A DNA stretch of 64,000 nucleotides from Tiliqua scincoides (GCF_035046505.1 NC_089822.1:95571659-95635658), one strand, 5' to 3'. Shown: positions 32,501 through 41,942, counted from the first letter of the stretch. The notes: a model not told the origin generated them from the letters alone. Numbers and translations: made by a program.

Positions 32501-33847
32501 TTCTCCCCTCCTTTTTCAGTGCAGTCTATTTGAGATTGAAAGCTTCTTGGTATGTTGTCTCTCTAAAGTGCCATATGCACCAATGGCACTGTACAGATCA
32601 GACGGGCAAATTTCAGGCTTATGAGAGCCAATTCAGTTTCTTACTAGAATCCCAAGATACTGACTGAAGAAGCAGACATATACTTGGAATTAAGGAACAG
32701 TGTCTCTGATTATGCAGTCATCCCAGGACTTTGATTGTTAGTAGCAAAACTCAGCTTAGCCCTTTCACCTGAAAGTCCATTCTTGGTTTCCCCATAGATG
32801 TTATCCTCAGCAACCTAACTTTTCAAAAAACCTTTTTATTATGTGACTTGGAAATCCTTGCCAAATCTACTGCATTGTCAGTAGATCCTGATCTACATCT
32901 TGCCAACCCCTGGTGAAAATGACCTGAGTATATTGGGGGGGGGAGGCTCCTATAGCTCTGTGTGTGTGTGTGTATACATGGCAGCAAATCCTTGGAGAAA
33001 GTAGTATACTTGATATGAGAAATTGCTTAGAATGTACTGGGTGTTGGAGTAGTTCCTGAGAAGAGAATTTGAGGAATTAAAAAGCTTCAAGTTTCTGTGC
33101 ACAAGGAAGGCCAATAACTAACCTTCCTAATAAGTATTTAAAAATTACTTTCTAAAGGATGGGCTTATTAAGAAACAAATTTTTAGATTTTTGGCTTTGA
33201 CAAGATGGGAAAGAATGTTGTGCATAAGAAACAATGCAATTCTGGAATCAAAGAACAGACCCCAAAATCTTAACTATAGAGACATTTCATTAAGTACCAC
33301 TGTAGGAAATCTTAATTGGTCAGAACAGTGGCACTGCTGTTCAAAAATTGACTTGCTACTGTAGAATATTGCATAGTGTTGCTGATGGACAGCTCAAAAA
33401 CAGCTGTGAATCAGTTCTATCAAGCCAACATTATGGAAATATGGGCTGTAAGGCTAATGGTAACCATGAAAAATGGTTAGTTTCTGGGTCAAATTTCACT
33501 AAGCAGTTTCATAAGAAAACTATAGGAGTCAAGGAAGTCTAGGTAAGTAGACAGATCTTTATAAGAAAAAGTTCTTGGGTATAAAAAGCTGCTATGGACC
33601 ACAAGCATGTGTGTGTATTCTGGTTTATAGACCTTAACTGAAATGTGGGGAAGCGAAGGCAAAACCTTCTACTGTAAAACTTTTAACTTTTGATGGTATA
33701 ATTTTGTCTTCATGGGTGTCTTATTACTGCTAATGAGGGATGTAATGAGGGATTTTCTTTACAATATTACAGAAAGAACTGACAGTGAAATCTACTGTGG
33801 ACAAAGGCTATTTCAATTCTACATTAAAGGAAAACTTAGACTGTTGA
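10673..33847 (+). CDS. PRC1-like protein (PRC1/Ase1/MAP65 family), 14 exons, complete, 572 aa
   Basis: Cytokinesis regulator that crosslinks antiparallel microtubules in the central spindle. Coding exons: 10673-10695, 13862-13994, 14406-14528, 16372-16605, 17231-17401, 18882-19034, 21364-21511, 21770-21906, 23460-23555, 25094-25234, 25538-25627, 26852-26947, 29604-29702, 33773-33847. All introns are GT-AG and all phases join without a stop, giving 572 codons (human PRC1 is about 620). Similarity to human PRC1 is collinear: SEVLA start, LLNEMIEEERSLKEKL, QSLCVELCATPYYIP..SVPS (human QELCEILCMPHYDID..SVPS), LLWDRLQWP (ELWDRLQIP), YWQKCFYGDEQRAAFKPFC, and the family signature DPSRLLNRGGNLLKDERER. 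By eye, identity over the microtubule-binding part is only about 40-45%, so this is better read as a paralogue than as PRC1 itself. It lies head-to-head with IDUA (start codons 1.9 kb apart) and upstream of DGKQ. Confidence 0.93.
10898..11254 (+). mobile_element. Non-autonomous hAT (family H1) with perfect 8-bp target duplication
   Basis: CAATGTTTCTCAAACTGTGG to GTGTGAGAACCACTG, flanked by AGTTACAG at 10890-10897 and 11255-11262. It lies in PRC1-like intron 1. Other H1 copies: 20260-20614, 20871-21223, about 23034-23352, 28086-28541 and 53365-53729. Confidence 0.9.
11330..12020 (+). repeat. ~120-bp tandem repeat, about 5.5 units, in PRC1-like intron 1
   Basis: The landmark TGGGCCCTGGTGAG recurs at about 11407, 11529, 11648, 11769, 11892 and 12010, spacing 118-123. 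Each unit contains GAAAATGTAAGATCCCAGGA, a C-rich run, CTCCTGAGCCCCC and a CCAGGTACAGT stretch. Long open frames on both strands here come from the repeat unit length and are not genes. A single inverted unit lies at about 47945-48095. Confidence 0.9.
12030..12150. repeat. Possible LINE/SINE 3' tail fragment
   Basis: TTTATTTACTACTTTTCAGC, TTCCCAAAACTGTTTACA and GACTTACAATCTAAAA resemble the common reptile repeat tail with CAAAGCGGTTTACA. A short match at 37255-37350 may be the same family. Confidence 0.4.
12802..13033. mobile_element. hAT-like MITE (family H2), reverse copy
   Basis: CAGCAATTTTTCAACC to GAGTTGAAAATCAC, interior with GCAGCACACC..TGCAGACATTTTG. Matches the copies at 55366-55589 and 60248-60452. 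Confidence 0.7.
13345..13493 (+). repeat. LINE/SINE 3' tail ending in (TAA)n
   Basis: GGTTGAAAATCAATATATAA, then a TAATAATAATA run. A better preserved copy at 63645-63768 has TAGATTGTGAGCCC..GTAAACCGCTTTGTG before the same tail. It lies just before exon 2 of the PRC1-like gene. Confidence 0.6.
14895..15013 (+). repeat. CR1-type 3' tail
   Basis: GAGCATTTGGTGGACCACTG, GGACTAGATGGGCCCTTGGC, CTGATCCAGCGGG and a TTCTTATGTTCTTATGTTC end. The same tail, reversed, ends the CR1 piece at 31613. Confidence 0.75.
15594..15840. mobile_element. Tigger-like MITE (degraded)
   Basis: GGGGCCCTGTATCCACGGAT at the left, GGAACGGACCTGCTGCAGAT at the right. The interior TTCACTTATCCACAGATTGG is the typical form of TcMar-Tigger derived elements. 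A related half copy begins at 14075. Confidence 0.55.
16372..19034 (+). CDS. PRC1-like exons 4-6: coiled-coil rod (residues 94-279)
   Basis: Exons 16372-16605, 17231-17401 and 18882-19034 encode a Glu/Lys/Leu-rich helical rod with SILQLEKEFRQAL, EDQSLCVELCATPYY and LLWDRLQWPQEQQEQ. Between them sits an acidic stretch (residues about 195-212, ESDMLSDEDEY), matching the acidic VVCEDEDAF segment of human PRC1. Exon 5 ends at a weak donor, AAG|GTTGGG. Exon 6 could start at 18882 (LQVKK) or, using the internal CAG, at 18888 (VKK); both keep frame. Confidence 0.88.
16806..17030. mobile_element. Tigger-like MITE
   Basis: CAGTGGGCCCTCGGTATCCA to CCGTGGATAAGGAGGGCCCA, inserted at TA. It lies in PRC1-like intron 4. 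Confidence 0.75.
18193..18487. mobile_element. Tigger-like MITE
   Basis: CAGTAGGCCTTTATCTGTGG to ATACCAAGGACCCCCTG between TA dinucleotides. It lies in PRC1-like intron 5. Confidence 0.7.
19852..20165. mobile_element. hAT-like MITE (AGTGGTTCTCAATAGG ends)
   Basis: TAGTGGTTCTCAATAGGTAC to CAACGTTGAGAAACGCTG, flanks TCCTATTG/TCCTATGC (6 of 8). It lies in PRC1-like intron 6. Confidence 0.65.
20260..20614 (-). mobile_element. hAT family H1 copy, reverse
   Basis: CAGTGGTTCTCACACGTTTAG to ACAGTTTGAGAAACACTG, flanks TAGTAGAA/TAGCAGAA (7 of 8). Confidence 0.85.
20871..21223 (+). mobile_element. hAT family H1 copy
   Basis: CAGTGTTTGAGTCAGGATCC to GTGTGAGAACCACTG, flanks TCCTCTCT/TTCTATCT (6 of 8). 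Together with the reverse copy 257 bp before it, it forms a large inverted pair just upstream of PRC1-like exon 7. Confidence 0.8.
21364..25234 (+). CDS. PRC1-like exons 7-10: spectrin-type microtubule-binding domain (residues 280-453)
   Basis: Exons 21364-21511, 21770-21906, 23460-23555 and 25094-25234. This is the best conserved part: YWQKCFYGDEQRAAFKPFC, LLYDAVQKWEVILDRFVELQ, DPSRLLNRGGNLLKDERER (residues 379-397) and WEKENGSCFLINNQRFLDSM. The basic residues of the NRGGNLLK block that contact tubulin in human PRC1 are present as R386 and K392. Only the exon 7/8 junction is not in phase 0; it is phase 1 and completes Asp. Confidence 0.93.
23034..23352 (+). mobile_element. hAT family H1 copy, 3' end lost
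   Basis: ATTTCTCAAACTGTGGGTCA onward matches H1, but the copy stops after CATTCTAAAAAGT without the usual right end. It ends about 108 bp before PRC1-like exon 9. Confidence 0.75.
23745..24065. mobile_element. Possible Tigger-like DNA element remnant
   Basis: TATCACTTAACAGGGATATG, CCCTGTTATGCGATTAGGTT and TTTGTGTTAAGAGC give repeated TTAAC-type motifs seen in Tigger derivatives. The ends are not clear. Confidence 0.35.
24435..24687. mobile_element. Tigger-like MITE
   Basis: CGGGCATCCCCTGGTATCTG to CACAGATACAGAGGGATGCC, an inverted pair. It lies in PRC1-like intron 9. Confidence 0.65.
25261..25477. mobile_element. hAT-like MITE
   Basis: CAGGGGTTCCTAAAGTCATG to GTAAGTTTAGGAACCACTG. It sits between PRC1-like exons 10 and 11, 27 bp from one and 60 bp from the other, and fills most of that 303-bp intron. 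Confidence 0.65.
25538..33847 (+). CDS. PRC1-like exons 11-14: basic C-terminal tail (residues 454-572)
   Basis: Exons 25538-25627, 26852-26947, 29604-29702 and 33773-33847. The tail is Lys/Ser/Thr-rich and low in order, as in human PRC1. Residues 474-478 read NTPTP, giving TP sites at T475 and T477; the human NTPGK site (T481) aligns here. The human RTPSKRR site (T470) has no TP counterpart in the matching stretch DPAVTKVAVKRPAG. The last exon reads KELTVKSTVDKGYFNSTLKE and ends NLDC-stop; human ELSKASKSDATSGILNST aligns loosely. The gap to exon 14 is 4.1 kb and full of LINE remains. Confidence 0.8.
26223..26464. mobile_element. Palindromic hAT-like MITE
   Basis: CAGTGTTCCCCAACCTTCTT to TCCCAAAAGAAGGTTGGGAA..CCACTG, with a near-perfect internal inverted repeat around ACACATGTAAGTAAAA / TTTTACTTACATGTGT at 26318-26361. 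Flanks TGTTAACA/TGGTAACA (7 of 8) fit hAT. Start and end may be off by a base or two. Confidence 0.8.
28086..28541 (-). mobile_element. hAT family H1-related copy with perfect 8-bp target duplication
   Basis: CAGTGGTTCTCAAACTTTTT to CACAGTTTGAGAAACACTG, flanked on both sides by ATCTAGAA (28078-28085, 28542-28549). The interior differs from other H1 copies and contains GATGTCATTGACC and GAAGTGATGTCATCATT repeats. Confidence 0.85.
30080..32620 (+). mobile_element. Old L2-like LINE, broken by stops and a nested CR1
   Basis: Degraded reverse transcriptase and C-terminal coding traces can be followed: a stretch near 30800-30925 reads like the L2 block around the catalytic YADD (here decayed to TTDMLMMPS), and 31415-31470 reads LIDALVTSHLDYCS as in L2 ORF2. 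The 3' end near 32530-32605 has TTGAAAGCTTCTTGGTATG and GCACTGTACAGATCAG. Many stops interrupt it. It fills most of PRC1-like intron 13. Confidence 0.7.
31613..32205 (-). mobile_element. CR1-type LINE, 3' end of ORF2 and 3' UTR, 5' truncated
   Basis: The minus strand at 32199-31801 has an open frame of 132 residues: MEKVQKRATKMITGLGHLPY, then EERIRRLGLFSLEKRRLRGD, TRTRGHQLKL, YFTQRVVGLWNSLP and FKRGLDKFLEE. This is the classic C-terminus of CR1-clade ORF2. The 3' UTR follows and ends in the TGTTCTTA repeat (seen as TAAGAACATAAGAACA on plus). It is inserted in the L2-like LINE in the opposite orientation. Confidence 0.9.
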
Positions 33848-33975
33848 GCTTGGCTGCAGGTGAAATAAAGACTCATTGCCCAAATGGAAGCTGTATATGA
33901 AACCAATAAGTGTTTTAAAAAAATTGATATACTTCATGTACATATAAGATGCCAATAAATACCTTTTTTAAAAAT
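33848..33975 (+). promoter_or_regulatory. PRC1-like 3' UTR with AATAAA signals
   Basis: After the stop at 33845-33847, AATAAA occurs at 33864-33869 (only 17 bases on, probably too close) and at 33954-33959. The second, followed by T-rich sequence, is the more likely cleavage signal. Another AATAAA at 34743-34748 could serve a longer UTR. Which is used cannot be told without transcript data. Confidence 0.4.
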
Positions 33976-35830
33976 TTCTAAAGCTTTCTCTTGAATGGAT
34001 GTAGAAAGAAGAAAATTTAACAAATGCTATTCTTTTTGGAAGTTGAACTTGAGACTTTCATTAAATACGTTCTTTAAGGCTGCTTAAAATGTATTTACCA
34101 TTGAGCTAAGGTTCCTCCCTCCAAAAACACTCCTTTTGAATTTCACTCTTTTTATGCTACACTCTAGTGAACTGTATATGCGCTTCTGTAAGCAAGAGAC
34201 ACCTTTCAGGAGCACAGTGACACCTTTGAATCCAGACCACTCTCTTGTGAGGCTGAGGGACACTTCAGTGATCCGTCCCTGATGGCAGGGATCTTTGCTC
34301 TTGAGTGTCTCTAAAATTAGCATCCCCACCACTCACACTATTATCTGGTCACAAACACTATTTGTTGGAAGATGCCTGCAAAGCAGCAATTTGGTCCAGT
34401 GAGCACACTTCTCAAAAGCAGTCTGATTTAGAGGGTGAGAGTAGAGATGATGCAAGAGCAGGTCATGCTGTGTTGCAATCAGCATTCAAGGGCGTAACTG
34501 CACCCACTTCCAGTTTTGGGAAATTTGTTAGGCTGTAATCAGTGGGGAAGCACAGGGACCACAGTGACAAAAACAGCACTGTATTTCTCACTACTGCTTT
34601 TCAAACTGTCTGCTGGATATACATAAACCTCTCTTCTGTCCCGCTGAAGATGGATTGGAGTAAGAGCAGAAAGGATAAAACGTTGCTTTGCATTGTTGTC
34701 CTGCTGTATTTTATTAAAATTGAGTATTTTTGAATTGTCTGAAATAAAAGCATGGAAGTTCTATAGAGTGTAACTTGTTTGTTTTTTTTTTAAAGTCTCT
34801 TTTTGTCTTTGCAACTGTTGATGCATTAATAAATATACAAACCTTTCTTTACATATAAGATGATGCAATTTGTCTGAATTCATTGTCAAAACTGAGGGGA
34901 GGAATACTTCCCTTTTAAGCCCTTGATTAAAATGCAGGCTTTACAGAGTGGTTGAAAGCTTGCTAGGACTTCCAAGGTAAGACTACGCAAGTGTGTCCCC
35001 CTTGGGTTGCCATTCAGCAACTTCATCATATTATATCTGAGTCCAGAGTGTAACACAACAGTTGTAAAAGCTATACCCTAGCAGGAGGTTCCTGCAGAGT
35101 GAACATGCAGAGTCAAGCTGGAGGGAACCACATGGATTTGTGTTCTCTTTTGCCTCCTGTAGCCTGTTGGAATCCAAGTGCCTTCAGTGGAGAGAGGATG
35201 AATGTTCTGTCATCGCATTGGATGGAAATGAAACATAGTACTCACCCCCCCCCCATGGTTGTACCCCTGTCATTTTGAGAGCCTGAAGCAGACATTTTGA
35301 AAACATAATATTGGGGCATCTCATTAGTTAAGTGCTGAGATGGAAGCGGAGTCAGGTGATTGGCATAGGTTCTTTAAAAAAAAACTATCCCCCTCTGCTT
35401 CTAATCTGGGAAAGGTAAAGATTGCATAAGGCCTATATATTGCCATGTCAAGGTATAGTGTACTACTTGTATTGACTGCCATCAGCTTTTGCTGGAGAGG
35501 GAATTGCTAATGTTAGACGGGATTGATTCCCTGTTATCAATTTCCATGCATTTAAGTTTTTGAGGACATGAATTAAAATTCCCCAGCACATCCTTTACTC
35601 CTGCATATTCTTCTTTGGAGCTTTTTAAAAAGGCAGCCCTGAATTTTCCTATAGCTATGCCTTGAAGGATCACTTCAAGGTTTTAAATGGACAGTCCTAG
35701 ATATTATATCTTGCTGAGACTGTGGTTTCTACTCCCCTTATCCTTTGTGTATTTAAAAGGGATATATACTATATTGTCTATTTCGATGTTGTTTTTTGCA
35801 ATTTGATGTTGAATAATTGGGAGAGTCTCA
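33976..35830. other. Intergenic stretch downstream of the PRC1-like gene
   Basis: AT-rich with short C and T homopolymers. No coding block or clear repeat recognised. Confidence 0.4.
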
Positions 35831-35837
35831 CTGTAAT

Positions 35838-35913
35838 CCTGTGCATGTCTACTCAGAAGTAAGCTCCATTTTATTCAGTAGAGTTTGTTCCAGATAAGTG
35901 TGTATATAGAAGT
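35838..35913. mobile_element. Palindromic family A MITE copy
   Basis: AATCCTGTGCATGTCTACTC, AGAAGTAAGCTCCATT and a decayed right arm. Confidence 0.65.
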
Positions 35914-35924
35914 GCAATAGTTCC

Positions 35925-36590
35925 TAAACTCGTGCATGTGATCCTGGCTGAGGGTGCTGACTTGGCCTGTATCATGGAAACCTGGCTGAATGATGTGGAT
36001 GGAACTTCCCTCTTCCCACCAGAGTGCTCCAGCAGCCACACTGTAGAGACGGAGAACAGGAGTTGCATTAGCTGCTTCCTTGCCACCCTGTCCAGCAGTG
36101 TCCAGGGTTGATTTCCTGCTGTGGTGTTAAATGGGCAAGACAGGACAGGGATTCAGCTCAGGTAACATCCACCTTGTTGCCCAGTAAACTCCCTCCTTGA
36201 GCTGTCTGGGGTGATCTCGGCAATGGTGCTGGAATGCCCTTGGCAAGTTAAGCTGGGGAATTTTGACATCCATGCTAAGCCTCCTAGTATAGATATAGTT
36301 CAGGACTTCATGGTCACTATGGCAACCATGGTTGCCATATCGCAGCAGGTTGTGGCTCCCACACACGGGGCTGTGCTGGGCATACTTTGGACCTAGTTTT
36401 CTCTAACAGTGTCCACTGATGTCCCTCAGACCTCTGCCTGTCCTGTGTTCTGAAATTCTTTTCAGCTTATACAACCTGAGGATGTGGACAGAATATGACT
36501 CCATCTCTGGAACATGTGACCACGTCTGTCTTCCCTCTTGACCTTACCTGATGTGTTTTATTTGAACTGCCAGGAGTGTTGAGAGTAGTC
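35925..36590 (+). mobile_element. LINE endonuclease-domain fragment (L2/CR1-like)
   Basis: Frames with stops read ADLACIMETWLND near 35955-35995 (family form TETWL), then LGNFDIHAKPPS near 36255-36290 (family form LGDFNIH), then QDFMVTMATM and VVAPTHGAVL. These are the successive motifs of the apurinic-type endonuclease at the start of LINE ORF2. Confidence 0.7.
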
Positions 36591-37560
36591 AATACATACC
36601 TTTAGTAGAGGATTTTTCTACCCCATTTTCCACCTATTCCTAGAATAGTCACAGTTAAGGCTTGCATTGCAAATAGGCTGTGACGTTGCTATGTAGCCAA
36701 AACAGATTTGGCGAAATGATAGTGCGGTACTGAAAGTGAATTGAGTGTTCATTAAAATGGCAATGTAAATAATTGTTTGCAAGGAGGATTGAAAACTGTT
36801 TAAAAATTTAACACTGCTTAAAATGCTGATGGACTCGCCAAGAAGTTTCAGCTCATCTGCAGAAGAAATATATTTTGCCAATTTGGGATCATGCATACAG
36901 CTGTACTTCCAAATGAAAAGTATAGAAAGAATGAAAATTACAGTGTTTCACAATAGCTGTTAAACCCCAAATATTTCCACTGATATGTCATGATATGTTA
37001 ATGCATGTCATTTTATACAGCATGCTTCCAAATGCTGTTTTCAGCCAGGCTCACATAAAAGAAGTCCACAGGAAGGGCTGTCTCTTTCCCATTTCCAGAG
37101 AATTCCTGGTGCTGGCTCCCCAGGTCTTTCCAAATGAGAATTTGTGGCCTGTTTGGGGGGGGGGGGAGCAACAGAATTAACTTGTAGGCATCTTTTGTGT
37201 AATCCACTGACTATTGCTTTTCGCACACAGAACGGAGCATTTACACTGTGCCAATATTGATTGACTTAAATCCCACCTTTTTGCCAAAGCACTTATGGTG
37301 ATTTATGCTATTTAATAACTTTACAATCTAAACAACATAATGCATAAAGAAGAGTGTACAACTGGTCTCACTAGAAGTCTTTCTTACTCACTCTGGCCTC
37401 TCCATTGAAGCTTTTTCTTTAACAATTGTGTTAACTTAATTATGCTAATATTCCTTTTTAAGTAGAAAGCAAATCTGTTACTTCCTGAGCATGCTTGTGC
37501 CCCCTTCCATCTTAGTTTCTGACACATTTCATTCAGTTTTGATAGGCTTATGCTACTAAT

Positions 37561-37908
37561 CGGTGGCATTGCTAGGAGAGTGCAAGGGGTGTGGGCCACA
37601 TCAGGTGATGCACACAGGGGGGTGACACCACTACTGGCCAAAATGTTTTAAGTCTTGGAATTTTCAAAAATACCATCCTTTTATATTAATCAATGGGTAA
37701 TCTGCAGAATGCAATGCAACAAACCGCATTGAAATATCTCTATTCTGTCAAAAGTTATAGCCAAAAACCCAGCAGGGGTGGGGCAATGGTACATCACCAC
37801 ACCCAAAACTTGGGGTGTTGCCCCACCCGCTGCATGGGATGAGATCCATCATAGGGGTGACACAGTGGCCTCCCGCACCAGGTGCTACAAACCCTAGTGA
37901 TGCCTTTG
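37561..37908. mobile_element. hAT-like MITE, second copy of the family at 8286
   Basis: CGGTGGCATTGCTAGGAG to ACCCTAGTGATGCCTTTG, flanked by CTACTAAT/CTACTAAG (7 of 8). The interior is collinear with 8286-8584, including CCACTACTGGCCAAAA and TTCTGTCAAAAGTTATAGCC. Confidence 0.85.
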
Positions 37909-38487
37909 CTACTAAGTCATGAATGTAACTGCAAATTTTGCAGTTTTGACAAAAAATAACCCATGATTGCAACCCTCAAAACAAGGTGTATGCATGTTGT
38001 TAGATCTGTGACACAAATTAAATGTGAGAAGAGCTGCTTCGTGAGTACCCTCCAGAGTCTGCCTGTCGCAGCATTTTGAAAAACATGTTTGACTGCAGAG
38101 TCTCAAGGCAGTGCTTCCCAATCTTTGCTGTCCTGCAACTCTCCAGTGTGCTGCAAATGCAGCATGTGGCTCCCCGAAGTACTTGGCAATGACATCATCA
38201 TCAGTTACTTCCAGGTTCTGAAACTGCGTGGGATGCTACAAACAAGGGTAAGAGACTCAGGGCAGGCAGAAGGGCCTTTCCCAGCACACAAAAACCAAAC
38301 ACAGGAGGTCAGCCCACTGGGCCTAACCTCTTACCCTTATTTGATTTGATTTCACAGACACCTGGAGTACAGTTGGGTGCAAGGTCAAGGAAGGCAGAAG
38401 TTGAAGACAACCTGCGGAGTCAGAAATGTATGGCTAGAGGAATCTAAATGGTAAAGGGGAAGAACCAGAGAATATTGTGGTTTACAT

Positions 38488-38929
38488 CAGGGGTACCCAA
38501 ACCCTGGCCCTGGGGCCACTTGCGGCCCTCAAGGACTCCCAATGTGGCCCTCAGGGAGCCCCCAGTCTCCAATGAGCCTCCAGAGATTTGCTGGAGCCCG
38601 CACTGGCCTGAAGCAACTGCTTTCAGCGTGAGGGCGACTGCTTGATCTCTCCCGTGAGCTGTGGGATGAGGGCTCCCTCCACTGCTTGCTGTTTCACATC
38701 TGTGATGCAGCAGTGGCAGTGGAGCTAGGGCTGGTCTTGCTTTGTGCCAGGCCTTTTATAGGCCTTGAGCTATTGCAAGACCTTCATTCATTCATACAAG
38801 TTCATCTTTAATATATTCATTTATGTAAACTTAGTCAAATTTTAAATGTAAATTCTTTTTTTCCCTGGCCCCCGACACAGTGTCAGAGAGATGATGTGGC
38901 CCTCCTGCCAAAAACTTTGGACGCCCCTG
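38488..38929. mobile_element. hAT-like MITE with perfect 8-bp target duplication
   Basis: CAGGGGTACCCAAACCCTGG to AAACTTTGGACGCCCCTG between GTTTACAT at 38480-38487 and 38930-38937. A partial second copy lies at about 62125-62491. Confidence 0.9.
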
Positions 38930-39102
38930 GTTTACATGAATGGAGTCCAGCTCATCATGGGTGACACCTGCAGAATTCATAGTTTGGTTTTTCAACCCCC
39001 AATGCTTTTTACTTGTCAGAGCACATATTTTATTAGTTACTGGTTGGCACAACAATCCTATATAGAGGTCAAATATAAATATAATCTAAGTGTAGATGTT
39101 TG

Positions 39103-39425
39103 AGGATTGAGAGCAGGGCCTTTTCTGTGGTGTGCCCTCCGGAATGCCCTTTCAGGGAAGGTCCATATGACTTAAATGCAACAGTTTCAGATGGTTAATT
39201 GATACAGACTAACAGACTTTGGGTTCAAGGCAGTGTGATTGTTGTGCTGTGCTTTTGTCACTGCTTTCTGTGCTTGATACATGGGGGGGGGGCTTGCTTC
39301 CAAATTTGTTTTGAAATGTGTTAATTATATGGTATGCTTTGTTATAGGTTTTGTTATAAGCTAGTTTGGATTAAATTTGTAAGAGAGGTTGGGTAGGAAA
39401 TCTTAAAATAAAACAGATTTCCTGC
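39103..39425 (+). repeat. LINE 3' end fragment (CR1/L2-like)
   Basis: GCAGGGCCTTTTCTGTGGTG, TGCCCTCCGGAATGCCCTTT (decayed form of the FSVV..WNALP coding block), then an A/T-rich tail ending AAATCTTAAAATAAAAC. Confidence 0.55.
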
Positions 39426-40459
39426 CTACTTAAGTCACCAAAGGCATTTACTGTTGGTTGCAAGTTTGCCTGTGCTTAACTTAGGTTGGTAGCATATTGA
39501 GAACTTAAAAGGCAGATGCTGAAGACTGTCCCATTTCACAGAACATCTTACGTGACTGAGATGTGGGCCCCTTGTTTCCTTCCCTTTGAAGTGTCAACCA
39601 CTGAGCTGAGTTTGCAATCCTTGCACAGGTAGGTGTTTTCTAAACAGAGTTGAACAGCACAGCTAACTCTGCAAACCAGATCACTTGGTGGTGCTAAAGC
39701 ATGTTTTCTTCACCGCAGAATATCCCTTCCTGATCTCTCTGTCTTCCCCCCCACCACCACCATAGGGCAGCGATTTTCTCTCTCTCTCTTTTTTTTTTAA
39801 GAGAATCTAACCCTGATTTACAACTCTGATGTATAGGGCAAGTGCAAACTTCAGTTTGCCGATTCAATCTATGGTTTACTATAAACCAGGAACTGAGGGA
39901 GAGGATCAGAACACATGAGGAAAGGGGGAGAGGAGCATGCAAGGACTTTTTTTTTCAAGTTTCCTTTTGTGAAATTGCCCTTCATCCTCTTTGCAAAGCA
40001 CAGTTCACTAAGGACTGTATCTACAGATATACAGATATACACCAGCAATGTATATCTACAGATATACCAGCAATGTGCTTCACCTTATCTAATAGCTCAT
40101 AACAGGAATATTAAAGGGGCAAATGAATTGACTTGAACAACAGATCAACATTATTTTCTGCTTTGCTTCTAAGCTTCTCTAGTGAAACAGATTAAAGTTT
40201 TAAATGCGGGTGGATTAAAGTACATGAAATCACAAATTTAGGCTGGAAGAACATACCGGGGATGTAGCCAGTGTAGTTTGGAAGGAGTCCACAGTCAGCT
40301 CGGTATATCAGCTTTCCTTTTCTCTTTTGAATAGCACCTCTATTCTTGGTCACTGAAGTTAGGGTTTCCTCTGGATCAGTCTTGGGGATGGTGGTACACA
40401 AGATCTTCTCAGAGATATTTCTACCAGGAGGCAAACTAGGCCTTGCAGAAGAAGGAATC

Positions 40460-40870
40460 TGTCATGCCACAGAAATAATTTGGAGCCAAGCGATTATTCT
40501 GTGATTTGCCTCCTCCAAGTTCACCTTCCTCCTCAGCTGCTCAAAAGTCTCCTGCACCCTGAAACGGTTCTGCCCATTCTCTCCTGCAGCTCCTTGTGTC
40601 TGAACTCCAACCCAGAACACTGTGTTGCCACTTTTCTCTCCCTTGTCAAATCCCTTCTCAAGACCTTTCTCTTCCACAAAGTCTCTGCAAGCCCTTAGAC
40701 AGAAACAGAGCTTAAGAATGTGCAAATCTGCTCATTGCCTCCATGTTTTCTCCCTTCCCTTCTTGCTTTTATACCCCTTTCTGGGGCAAATTTAAACAAA
40801 CTTAAAGCTACTTGGGACAAGAATATGACCCAGTTTTGCATCTATTTCTTTGTAGTCTATGACATGAATT
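40460..40870 (+). repeat. L2-like LINE 3' fragment
   Basis: CCCTTCTCAAGACCTTTCTC and TTCCACAAAGTCTCTGCAAG encode the LKTFLFHKV motif near the end of L2-type ORF2, followed by a typical noncoding tail. Confidence 0.5.
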
Positions 40871-41942
40871 GATTGTGCTAATTTAAATGCCAGATTACTG
40901 GAGATAATTTACAAACCCACTGGGAGCCAGGTGAGTGATGAATTACAAGCCAGTATAAAACTGTGGTTTAGTAGTTGCAAACATGTGGTAATGTCAATAC
41001 AGTTTGGTGTTACATGAATGATCCCTGGACTTGCTCTCTCCCTTTCACCTCCTTCATCTCCCCATTCCCCTCATGGGTCTTTAGTTAGCAACATCTTGGT
41101 TTTTCACAATCCATAGTTAGAAACCTTTGAATTGGAAAAAGACGGTTTGTATGAGCCCTGGAAACTAGAGTTTGATCTTATTTCAAGGCCTGGGTGCAGG
41201 GCAGTTGGAAACCATAGTCTACCAATTTGGATGTAATACCAAGCTATGGCTTGCTGGAAACTGAAAAGTTACTAATCAAGCAGAGTGTATGCACAGATGG
41301 TGTGCAAGGATGAATCTCATTTCTGTCACTCTAAGCTATGTTTCAGTGTTACATCTGGAGGGACTTAAGTCAGAGGATCCTGAAGTTCTAAATGTGCAAT
41401 CACAAAACTATGTTACATGGAGTGTTTAAAAGCCATGATAATTGTGATGATGCTTGAAATGGGCATACCTTAATTGTCTCATCTTCTGGTTTGGTTTGAA
41501 CAAGCCATCTTGACTCACTTGATTTTGGTGTGGCTTTTAAGTCTACGTTGTCCTCCACTGTTGACTGAAAGGCAGAAGTTATCTGAGGATCATTGTCATC
41601 AGTGCATCTTTGTGCAAATGAACATCCATTGCTGTGTGTGTATTCTGGGGAAAAAAGATGAGCAGTGTTGGCTGCAGAATGGAGGCAAAAATCCAAGAGG
41701 CATTTGAAATCAGGAAGTCTTGGTTTTAATCCTAGATAATACTTGGATTTCATGCTTGGTTGTAATCAAGAGGCAGATAAGAGAATTGGTGTTTTAACTT
41801 CCTCTTTCCTTTTATTAATTGAGACTGAAATTTAATATGCTCTTTCCTATTAGTGTCAAACTGTCTTGTGCGTGCATTGAACATGTACTTTGTCCAGGGT
41901 ACAATTATGTATACATTTTCATGCAGTCTTTTTGTTCCAGGA

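Noticed and set aside
33712-33900. Open frame spanning the last PRC1-like exon, in another frame
   Set aside because: The splice acceptor at 33771-33772 and exon 13 phase 0 fix the frame KELTVK..NLDC-stop, which fits the PRC1 C-terminus; the longer frame has no support.
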